DNA from: Pseudomonadota bacterium
Lineage (GTDB): Bacteria; Pseudomonadota; Gammaproteobacteria; Burkholderiales; Burkholderiaceae_C
Direction of reading: 5' to 3'
NCBI GenBank assembly: GCA_021808525.1
Contig: JAKBBK010000014.1
Location: 1 to 49,626, forward strand
DNA: 49,626 nt
The position numbers and the translations under genes are program-made. The notes under the pieces are model-generated. The model was not told the origin of the DNA and searched no databases. It worked only from the letters and a program-made list of their open reading frames with translations. Below are positions 43,228-49,626 of this stretch, one piece after another. Each line of letters begins with the position of its first letter. Position 1 is the stretch's first letter.

Positions 43228-44946
43228 TCAATGTCCGGCCCACAGCGCCAGATGCTCGGCGATCGGCCCCAGGGCCAGCGCCGGAAGGAAGGTCAAGGCG
43301 GCCACCAGCAGCACGGTGCCGATGAGCAGGCTGACGAACAGGGCCCCATGCGTGGGCATGGTCCCGCTGGACGCGGCCAGGCGCTTCTTGGAAGCCAGCG
43401 AGCCCGCGATGGCCAGCGCGGCGACGATGGACACGAAGCGGCCGAACCACATGGCCAGACCGAGCGCGAGGTTGTAGAAGGGGGTGTTGGCGTTCAGCCC
43501 CGCGAAGGCGCTGCCGTTGTTGTTCGAGGCCGAACTGAAGGCATAGAGCATTTCCGAGAAGCCATGCGCTCCCGGGTTGGCCAGGCCCGCGAGGCCGGCG
43601 CTGGTGACCGCGGCCACCGCGGTGCCCAGCACCACCAGCAGGGGCGAGACCAGCAGGCCCATCGAGACCATCTTCATCTCGAAGGATTCGATCTTCTTGC
43701 CCAGGTACTCGGGCGTGCGGCCGATCATCAGCCCCCCCACGAACACCGCCATCAGCGCCACCATGAGCATGCCGTACAGGCCGGTGCCGGTGCCCCCGGG
43801 GGCGACCTCGCCGAGCTGGATCAGCAGCATGGGCACCAGGCCGCCCAGCGGGGTGTTGGAGTCGAACATCGAATCCACGGCGCCGGTCGAGGTGCCGGTG
43901 GTCGCCGCGGTGAATATCGCCGTGGAGGCGATGCCGAAGCGGGTTTCCTTGCCCTCCATGTTGCCGCCCGACTGCAGCGGGCCCGCCCGCTGGTCGACGT
44001 GCAGCGCCGTGAAGGCGGGATTGCCCTGCTGCTCGAAGTGCGCCTCGGCCGCCATGGCCACGCCGAGCAGCAGGCCCATCGCGACCAGCAGCGCCCAGCC
44101 CTGGCGCCGGTCGCCGACCATGCGGCCGAAGCTGAAGGTCAGCGCCACCGAGATCAGCAGCAGCGCGAAGATCTCCAGCCCGTTGCTCAGCGCGTCGGGG
44201 TTCTCGTAGGGGTGGGCCGAGTTGGCGTTGTAGAAGCCCCCACCGTTGGTCCCCAGTTCCTTGATCGCCTCCTGCGAGGCCACGGGGCCCAGCGGCAGGG
44301 TCTGGCGCGCGCCCTGGGTGGCGATCGGCTGCACCACGAGATCGGCGTGCAGGGTCTGCGGCACCCCCTGGCTGACCAGCACGATCGCCAGCACGAAGGA
44401 CAGGGGCAGCAGCACGTAGCTGGTGATGCGGTGCAGGTCGACCCAGAAATTGCCGATGGTCGATGCACCGCGGCGCGCGAAGCCGCGGACCATGGCGAAG
44501 GCCACCGCGATGCCGGTGGCCGCCGACAGGAAGTTCTGCACCGCCAGGCCCGCCATCTGCACCAGGTTGCCCATGGTGCTCTCGCCCGCATAGCCCTGCC
44601 AGTTGGTGTTGGTGACAAAACTGATGGCGGTGTTGAAGGCGGAGTCGGGACTGACGGCCCCGAAATGCCCCGAATCCAGAGGCAGCAGGCCCTGCAGGCG
44701 CTGCAGGGCATACAGCGCCAGCACGCCCAGGAAGTTGAACAGCAACAGGGCGCGCGCGTAGGCGCCCCAGCCCATTTCCTCCCCGGGCCGCGCGCCCGCC
44801 AGGCCCAGCACCCGGGCCTCCAGCGCGAGCAGCGCCCGGGGCATGCGTCCCTCGGCCAGGGCCGCCATGTACAGGCCCAACGGCCTGCCGACCACCACCA
44901 GGGCCACGAACAACGCGGTCGCGAGGGCCCAGAACGCCGGAGTCAT
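43228..44946 (-). CDS. kdpA: Potassium-transporting ATPase channel subunit KdpA
   Basis: A 572-residue potassium-channel-like subunit with about ten helices. Conserved segments include [65 protein letters not shown] and [12 protein letters not shown], which contain the selectivity-filter loops. GGAGG lies upstream, and the ATG shares its A with the kdpF stop (TGATG). Confidence 0.97.
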   Translation of the reverse strand: MTPAFWALATALFVALVVVGRPLGLYMAALAEGRMPRALLALEARVLGLAGARPGEEMGWGAYARALLLFNFLGVLALYALQRLQGLLPLDSGHFGAVSPDSAFNTAISFVTNTNWQGYAGESTMGNLVQMAGLAVQNFLSAATGIAVAFAMVRGFARRGASTIGNFWVDLHRITSYVLLPLSFVLAIVLVSQGVPQTLHADLVVQPIATQGARQTLPLGPVASQEAIKELGTNGGGFYNANSAHPYENPDALSNGLEIFALLLISVALTFSFGRMVGDRRQGWALLVAMGLLLGVAMAAEAHFEQQGNPAFTALHVDQRAGPLQSGGNMEGKETRFGIASTAIFTAATTGTSTGAVDSMFDSNTPLGGLVPMLLIQLGEVAPGGTGTGLYGMLMVALMAVFVGGLMIGRTPEYLGKKIESFEMKMVSMGLLVSPLLVVLGTAVAAVTSAGLAGLANPGAHGFSEMLYAFSSASNNNGSAFAGLNANTPFYNLALGLAMWFGRFVSIVAALAIAGSLASKKRLAASSGTMPTHGALFVSLLIGTVLLVAALTFLPALALGPIAEHLALWAGH

Positions 44947-45035
44947 CAGAATTCCTCCGCGCGCACCAGCGCGTAGCCGAGATAGATCACCAGCAGCAGC
45001 GTGATGATTCCGCCCAGGACGTAGAGCAGGCTCAT
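44946..45035 (-). CDS. kdpF: Potassium ATPase small subunit KdpF
   Basis: A 29-residue single-helix peptide (MSLLYVLGGIITLLLVIYLG, then YALVRAEEF) directly in front of kdpA, with one shared base. Length and composition match KdpF, which stabilises the KdpFABC complex. It is preceded by a second tiny membrane ORF, one base away. Confidence 0.88.
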   Translation of the reverse strand: MSLLYVLGGIITLLLVIYLGYALVRAEEF

Positions 45036-45036
45036 G

Positions 45037-45129
45037 TCAGCGCTCCCCCTGCAGTTTCTCGCAGCCGCGCACCAGCCAGACCATGGCGGCCCAGCAGGCC
45101 AGGGCGATGCCCAGGTACCCAAGATCCAT
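45037..45129 (-). CDS. 30-residue membrane peptide upstream of kdpF
   Basis: An ORF of 30 residues (MDLGYLGIALACWAAMVWLV, then RGCEKLQGER), one hydrophobic helix with a basic C-terminal end. AAGGAG lies 8 bases before the ATG, the best ribosome site in the kdp operon, and the stop is one base from the kdpF start. These points argue that it is translated as the first gene of the operon. A function in the Kdp complex is a guess; I recall similar short ORFs before kdpF in some proteobacteria. Confidence 0.65.
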   Translation of the reverse strand: MDLGYLGIALACWAAMVWLVRGCEKLQGER

Positions 45130-45377
45130 GACGGTTTCTCCTTCGCAATCCCTGGTGCAAGCCTAGGTTCGAAGGCCTCAACGCCGTATCAATTCTTGGA
45201 CCCGGACCTTGCGCCCCCCCTGGGCAGCGGGGCGCCCGAGGCAGGGAATAGTTCCTTGCGAGCGCAACGTTCGCGGCCCGTGAATCTCGGGTGGGCGCAC
45301 TACTTTTCCTTCGTGTTGCTGCATAAAGTGCCAAGCGAAGCCCAGTGCCCCTGCATACGCCACCGCCCTGCCCGACC
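45130..45377. promoter_or_regulatory. Divergent gap between the kdp operon and the autotransporter gene
   Basis: About 250 bases that must carry the kdp promoter and that of the autotransporter-like gene. On the minus strand TTGATA, 17 bases, AACCTA is a possible kdp promoter. On the plus strand an AT-richer patch (CTACTTTTCCTTCG to GCATAAAG, 45299-45330) is the likely promoter of the autotransporter gene. No KdpE box could be identified with confidence. Confidence 0.35.
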
Positions 45378-47450
45378 ATGACCTTGCGCCTCGGAGTCCT
45401 CCCCGTCTCGATCGCCGCGGTGCTTCTGGGCTGCGCCACGCCGGCTTGCCATGCCAGCGCCTCGTCCTACATGATGTTCAACATCGCATCCCGGGGAACC
45501 ACCACGGTCAATGGCTCTTCGCTCGGCGCCTACACGGGCACGGCCAGCTTCTTCAGCTTCCAGAACGTCATGACCAGCGGGGACTACAGCTCCGCCATGG
45601 ACGGCCAGGACAGCCTGTTCCAGCCCCGGACCCCCGCGGGCAGCCTGAGCCTGTCCTACCCCAGTGGAACCGCCAGCCTGGCGCAGCAACCCCTGACCCT
45701 TTCGCTGGCCGCGCCCGATACCAGCGGACCGACCCTGTTCACGCTGAGCCCGGATTCCAGCCAGAGCCTGTCCTTCACCTACAGCGGCTCGAGCCTCAAG
45801 TACACCCTCCACGGCACCGTCATCGATTCCAGCAGCCAGACCCCGTACTCGCTGATCATGGCGGGCACGATCACGGCCCTCGGCCAGGCGCCCGACACGG
45901 TGGGCTACACCATGGTCCTGCAATCGGCCACGCAGGTCATCACGGACAGGTCCAGCGGCCTCGCGCTGGAAAACATGCAGGCCATTCCCCAGGGCTTCGT
46001 GCTGGATGCCGCCGGCGAGCCCATCACCATTCCCAGCGTGCTCTACGATGCATCGACCCCGGGCAGCGTGGAAATCAAGGACTCGGTGGGCGGGGGATCC
46101 ATCGTGTTCAACAGCGCCCAGCTCTATACCGGCCCCACGCTGGTCGATGCCAACGCCACCCTGGGGTTCACCGGCGCGGGCGGCCTGGCCTCCTCGAGCA
46201 GCCTGGTGAACAACGGCACGATCCAGCTGGCGGCGGGCACGCAGCCGCTCACGGTCGCCAGCTACACCCAGGCATCGGGCGCGGACCTGGCCGAGGCCAT
46301 CACCACGGGCGCGACCGCGCCTCTGAGCGTCAGCGGCCAGGCCGATCTGGCGGGCACCTTGAGCCTGCGTCCGAACTCGGGCAGCTACGTCATCGGCCAC
46401 TACACCCTGCTCGACGCGGGCTCGCTGAGCGGGAACTGGTCCTCGGTGCAACTCAGCGGCCAGGCCCCCAGCCAGCTGGGATACGCGATTTCCTATGCCA
46501 ACGGCCAGGTGCAGTTGAACGTCTCGCCCAACCCGGGCTCGACGCAGGCCTCCATCGACCAGGTCGCCGCCGGACTGTCGGCGATCGACGCGCTGGGCAT
46601 GCAGGGGCTTTCGAACGGGCTGGGCTCCGGGTGCAGCGCTTTCGGCAGGCATCGCCTGTGCGCCGGCCTCGACCTGAACTCCTCGCGCGAGGCCGGCGGC
46701 TGGAGCCGCGACGCGGCCCTGGTGCTCGGATACGGGCTGAACCCGCATTGGCGCCTGGGCCTGTTCGCCGACCGCGCGCTCGGGCACACCGCCCTGGATG
46801 GCGTGTCCATGCGGGCAAGCCGGCCCATGCTCGGCGCCATGGTCGCCTGGAACGCGCGGGAGGACGGCCGCGGCCTGGCGCTGAGTGCCTCCCTGGCGGC
46901 GAACGCGTCGACCCTGGACATCGCCCGCTACGGCAGCACCTACTCCGAAGCGGCATCGGGCCGGACCGGCTCGCGAGGCGATGCCCTGCAACTCATGGGC
47001 GCCTACACCCTGCCCGTGTTGCAGAGCCTGCGCCTGACCCCATATCTCGGGCTGCGCCTGGCCCGGCTGGGCATCGACGGCTACACGGAGACCGGGGCGG
47101 CCTATCCCTTGCGTTTCAACGGGGTGCAGCAAAACGCCCTGGACGCGCTGCTGGGCGTGGGACTGGACGCCCGCATCACCCCACGCTGGTCCGCTTCCCT
47201 GTGCGCCGGGCTCACCCGCAACCTGCGCTACCGCTCGGACCCGGTGTCAGGCGGCAGCGACATCCCCGGCCTGGCCAGCTTCCAGGCGGCGCAGCCCGGG
47301 GGGCATTCCACCTCCCTGAGCCTGGGCGCGGGCCTGGGCCTGCGCCTCGGGCATGGGCGCAGCCTCAGCCTGGACACCTCCTTCGCGCAGCCCAGGCTGG
47401 GGAATTTCAACATCGCGTCCTTCTCCCTGGGCTACACGGCGGCGATCTGA
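45378..47450 (+). CDS. Autotransporter-like outer-membrane protein
   Basis: A 690-residue exported protein. The N-terminus MTLRLGVLPVSIAAVLLGCATPACHA can be read as a lipoprotein signal (LLGC) or as an ordinary signal cleaved after CHA. The passenger (about 30-395) is Ser/Thr/Gly-rich. Its distal part has the repeat style of autotransporter stalks (SSLVNNGTIQLAAGTQPLTVASYTQASGADL, GQADLAGTLSLRPNSGSYVIGHYTLLDAG). The last 260 residues form a beta-barrel (RDAALVLGYGLNPHWRLGLFADRALGHT to SFSLGYTAAI). The passenger function is unknown. The 3' end overlaps the convergent DUF35 gene by 19 bases. The ribosome site is poor. Confidence 0.78.
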   Translation: MTLRLGVLPVSIAAVLLGCATPACHASASSYMMFNIASRGTTTVNGSSLGAYTGTASFFSFQNVMTSGDYSSAMDGQDSLFQPRTPAGSLSLSYPSGTASLAQQPLTLSLAAPDTSGPTLFTLSPDSSQSLSFTYSGSSLKYTLHGTVIDSSSQTPYSLIMAGTITALGQAPDTVGYTMVLQSATQVITDRSSGLALENMQAIPQGFVLDAAGEPITIPSVLYDASTPGSVEIKDSVGGGSIVFNSAQLYTGPTLVDANATLGFTGAGGLASSSSLVNNGTIQLAAGTQPLTVASYTQASGADLAEAITTGATAPLSVSGQADLAGTLSLRPNSGSYVIGHYTLLDAGSLSGNWSSVQLSGQAPSQLGYAISYANGQVQLNVSPNPGSTQASIDQVAAGLSAIDALGMQGLSNGLGSGCSAFGRHRLCAGLDLNSSREAGGWSRDAALVLGYGLNPHWRLGLFADRALGHTALDGVSMRASRPMLGAMVAWNAREDGRGLALSASLAANASTLDIARYGSTYSEAASGRTGSRGDALQLMGAYTLPVLQSLRLTPYLGLRLARLGIDGYTETGAAYPLRFNGVQQNALDALLGVGLDARITPRWSASLCAGLTRNLRYRSDPVSGGSDIPGLASFQAAQPGGHSTSLSLGAGLGLRLGHGRSLSLDTSFAQPRLGNFNIASFSLGYTAAI

Positions 47451-47869
47451 GGCGCGGAGACGCGGAAGGCCAGGACCGGCAGGTCGTCCATGGTCAGGAC
47501 CTCGGCGCTGGCCGGCACCGGGCCTCGGTCGAACAGGCGCTGCAGTTCCTGCGGCGTCGCATGCACGCCGAGGATGATCGCCTGCACGACCGGGCCCTCC
47601 TCCAGGCGCAGATGTCCGTAGACGTAGGGCGCGATGGATTCGAAGCGCGGGTGGCAGGCCGGGGTGATGTTGTGGGACGCGTACAGCAGCGTGGCGCGGC
47701 CGCTGAGCTTGCGGGGCTCGACCTCCCAGCTGCCGCAATGCTCGCAGCAGCCGGTTGGCGGAAAGGTATGGCGTCCACAGCTCTTGCACACGCTGGCGAG
47801 AAAGCTGCCCGCGGCGAGTCCTTCGTAATAGGCGCGGATGGCGCCGGGTGCTTGGGCAAGGTCTGGCAT
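47432..47869 (-). CDS. DUF35 / OB-fold zinc-ribbon partner of thiolase
   Basis: A 145-residue protein with a rubredoxin-like zinc ribbon (C28, C31, C42, C45 in SVCKSCGRHTFPPTGCCEHCGSWE) followed by an OB-fold acyl-CoA-binding domain (LSGRATLLYASHNIT to APYVYGHLRLEEGPVVQAIILG). DUF35 proteins form complexes with thiolase-like or lipid-transfer enzymes. It starts one base after the thiolase stop. Confidence 0.92.
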   Translation of the reverse strand: MPDLAQAPGAIRAYYEGLAAGSFLASVCKSCGRHTFPPTGCCEHCGSWEVEPRKLSGRATLLYASHNITPACHPRFESIAPYVYGHLRLEEGPVVQAIILGVHATPQELQRLFDRGPVPASAEVLTMDDLPVLAFRVSAPQIAAV

Positions 47870-47870
47870 G

Positions 47871-49151
47871 TCACATGCTCCCGAGAACGATCACGGTGCC
47901 GATCATGGCGTAGCCGTGGGTGTGGATGACGCTGGTGACGGGGGGCTTCGGAATCTGTCGTGCCCCCGCCTTGCCGCGCATCTGCAGCACGGCCTCGTAG
48001 GTATCCGAGCCGGCGCTCGCGGCCCAGGCATGGCCGAAGGCATGGCGCCCCCCGTGGGTGGACATGGGCCGGTCACCGTCGAAGCGCAGGCGCCCGTCGC
48101 GCGCGGCGGCGAGCCCCTTGCCGGGTTCGAGGTAGCCCATCATCTCCGCCGTGCAGATGCTGGAGATGTGCGAGCAGTCGTGGGTGTGCAGGTAATCGAT
48201 GTCGGCGGCGCGGATGCCGGCCATGGCGAAGGCCGCATCGGTAGCTCGCTTGTCGAATTCCCAGTAGGTGGGGTCCTCGCCGTACCAGGGCAGGTCGCTG
48301 TAGCTGATGCCGAATCCCTTGAGCTCCACCGCGGCCGAGCCCGCTGCCTTGGCGAGGTCGGCCCGCGTGAGCACCATGGCCGAGGCACCGTCGGCCGTGG
48401 TCACCAGGCTGAGCAGGCGCGAGGGCCAGGCCACGAAGGGGTTGTGGACCGCCGACTGCCAGTACGCGTAGGGATCGGAGAAACCTTCGCGGGCCGCGCG
48501 ATCCTCGAGGCGCTCCTGGATGTTGGCCTTCGGGTTCATCGAGCCGTGCAGGCGCCGCGTGCGACAGAGCTCGTACATGCCGCGATCGAAATCCTCGATG
48601 GACATCCCGTACTTGCGGCAGTAGCCCAGCGCGACCAGACCGTTGTAGGTCGAGAAGATGTCGTAGCCCTGGGGCACGCCGTAGGCCTGGTTGACCGCCA
48701 TGTCCGTCCAGAGCCAGGTCTGCTGGTGGGAAATGGGCTCGCGCTCGTAGGGACTGAAGCCCCGCACCTTGGTGCGCGTGGTCTCCAGGCCGTAGACCAG
48801 AACCGTGTCGTAGACCCCCGCGGCGATGGCCATGGCCGCCATCGCGGCTCCCACGTTGGTCGTGGAGCATTGCGCCTCGAAATGCACTCCGGCCTTGAAC
48901 TGGGTGCCGGTCCATTTGGACAGCTGGCTGTAGGTTCCCGGCAGTTGCGAACTGTGGGTCATGGCGTTGCCGGCGAACACCGCGTCCACGTCCTGTCCAC
49001 TCATCCCGGCGTCGTCCAGCGCGTCCCGGACGGCGCGCGCTGTCAATTCCTGGATGCTCATTCCCTGAAGCTCGGGCGTGGCGAGCAGGTCGCCGAATCG
49101 CGAGCAGCCGACACCCGATATCGCCACCCGTTCCCGCAATTGATTTCGCAT
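47871..49151 (-). CDS. Thiolase-family protein (SCP-x/lipid-transfer type)
   Basis: A 426-residue thiolase fold protein. The nucleophile is in FEAQCSTTNVGAAM (C95). Later motifs are HTHDCSHISSI, HGGRHAFGHAWAASAGSDTYEAV and a C-terminal GYAMIGTVIVLGS in place of the classic CxGGG. It belongs to the non-classical thiolases that work with DUF35 partners in acyl-CoA or steroid side-chain breakdown; degradative thiolysis is most likely. The ATG at MRNQLRER has GGAG at a good distance. The operon has two genes. Confidence 0.9.
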   Translation of the reverse strand: MRNQLRERVAISGVGCSRFGDLLATPELQGMSIQELTARAVRDALDDAGMSGQDVDAVFAGNAMTHSSQLPGTYSQLSKWTGTQFKAGVHFEAQCSTTNVGAAMAAMAIAAGVYDTVLVYGLETTRTKVRGFSPYEREPISHQQTWLWTDMAVNQAYGVPQGYDIFSTYNGLVALGYCRKYGMSIEDFDRGMYELCRTRRLHGSMNPKANIQERLEDRAAREGFSDPYAYWQSAVHNPFVAWPSRLLSLVTTADGASAMVLTRADLAKAAGSAAVELKGFGISYSDLPWYGEDPTYWEFDKRATDAAFAMAGIRAADIDYLHTHDCSHISSICTAEMMGYLEPGKGLAAARDGRLRFDGDRPMSTHGGRHAFGHAWAASAGSDTYEAVLQMRGKAGARQIPKPPVTSVIHTHGYAMIGTVIVLGSM

Positions 49152-49380
49152 GGTCGCATCTCCTTCCCTGAGGGACTGGACGCCATGCCAACACCAAGCG
49201 CCACGGAATTCCTTGATCTTTTGCACGATCCCTTGCAGCGCCCGGGAGTCGCCGCGCTGCAACTGGCTGTGCCCCGAGCTCGTGCCGCGCTTCTCCGAAT
49301 TTGGCTCATGTGATAATTTGCTTTTGATCGCATCGTTTTATCAAGCTGCGACGCACGAAAATACAGGGGGGAGATGGTTC
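49152..49380. promoter_or_regulatory. Divergent gap between thiolase and the PAS receptor
   Basis: A 229-base intergenic region; its part from about 49300 to 49365 is A+T-rich, including GATAAT and TTTTATCAA, and should hold promoters for one or both genes. No flagellar sigma-28 motif was seen. Confidence 0.35.
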
Positions 49381-49626
49381 ATGCGCAATAACCAACCCGT
49401 CACACAAATCGAACGTCAGCTGCGCGATGGTGAGTACATCGTCTCCAAGACGGATCTGAAGGGGCGGCTCACCTACGTGAACCGCCCCTTTCTCGACATC
49501 AGCGGCTTCACGCATGAAGAGTTGATGGGTTCGGCCCACAACATCGTCCGGCACCCCGACATGCCCGTGCAGGCCTACGAGGACATGTGGCGCCACCTGC
49601 AAGCCGGCCGCCCCTGGCAGGGCATG
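49381..49626 (+). CDS. aer: Aer-type PAS chemoreceptor, partial
   Basis: The first 82 residues of a protein cut by the window end. The opening MRNNQPVTQIERQL and the PAS segment VSKTDLKGRLTYVNRPFLDISGFTHEELMGSAHNIVRHPDMP are typical of Aer aerotaxis receptors, in which the PAS domain binds FAD and reads electron-transport status. GGGGGAG precedes the ATG. The remaining HAMP and signalling domains lie outside the window, so a PAS diguanylate cyclase or other PAS protein cannot be fully excluded. Confidence 0.8.
   Translation, partial: MRNNQPVTQIERQLRDGEYIVSKTDLKGRLTYVNRPFLDISGFTHEELMGSAHNIVRHPDMPVQAYEDMWRHLQAGRPWQGM

Noticed and set aside
45130-45377. KdpE-type binding site in the kdp upstream region
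   Set aside because: No convincing T-rich repeat like the E. coli site could be identified; only a weak sigma-70-like pair was seen.

Overview
The window is a high-GC, gene-dense stretch of bacterial chromosome, nearly all coding, with short intergenic gaps and many 4-bp start/stop overlaps. Gene content (Ccm system I cytochrome c maturation, Kdp potassium ATPase, MacAB-type efflux, SrkA, Aer-type receptor, DUF2282/DUF692/DUF2063 copper-peptide genes, MtrA/MtrB-type electron conduit) points to a Gram-negative betaproteobacterium, most likely Burkholderiales. This is inferred from gene content and base composition only. No rRNA, tRNA, insertion sequence, CRISPR array or integrase was found, and no gap without a gene exceeds 300 bases.

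Layout. 1-1653 (minus): a molybdenum hydroxylase pair (2Fe-2S subunit plus Tat-exported large subunit, cut by the window edge). 1775-5578: a metal-stress locus made of an ECF sigma factor with a small zinc-finger anti-sigma, a divergent DoxX protein, and a bufferin/gig-type operon bufA-bufB-bufC; bufA and doxX share a promoter-like motif. 5752-7822: EamA exporter and a 3-hydroxyisobutyryl-CoA hydrolase. 7884-9059: a degenerate HD-GYP-like protein. 9243-14146 (minus): MacA-MacB-outer-membrane-channel efflux operon. 14229-15486: small membrane protein and SrkA kinase.

15605-22637 (minus): a complete ccmABCDEFGHI operon in which every junction is an ATGA overlap. Divergent from it, 22888-25577 is a PDC-PAS sensor kinase and NarL-type regulator, followed by 25807-29642: monohaem cytochrome c, decahaem MtrA/MtoA-type cytochrome and MtrB/MtoB/PioB-type outer-membrane barrel. 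Together these look like a self-contained extracellular electron transfer locus (probably Fe(II)-oxidation type, since no surface cytochrome is present) with its haem-attachment machinery and a local regulator next to it. This is the most interesting part of the window.

29722-36931: isochorismatase-like hydrolase, a methyl-accepting chemotaxis protein, a LysR regulator divergent from a GST / FMN-binding oxidase / FMN reductase cluster, a small secreted protein, and a periplasmic FmdE-domain protein. 37084-45129 (minus): kdpFABCDE with an extra 30-residue membrane ORF in front of kdpF. 45378-47450: an autotransporter-like protein. 47432-49151 (minus): thiolase plus DUF35 OB-fold partner. 49381-end: start of an Aer-type PAS receptor.
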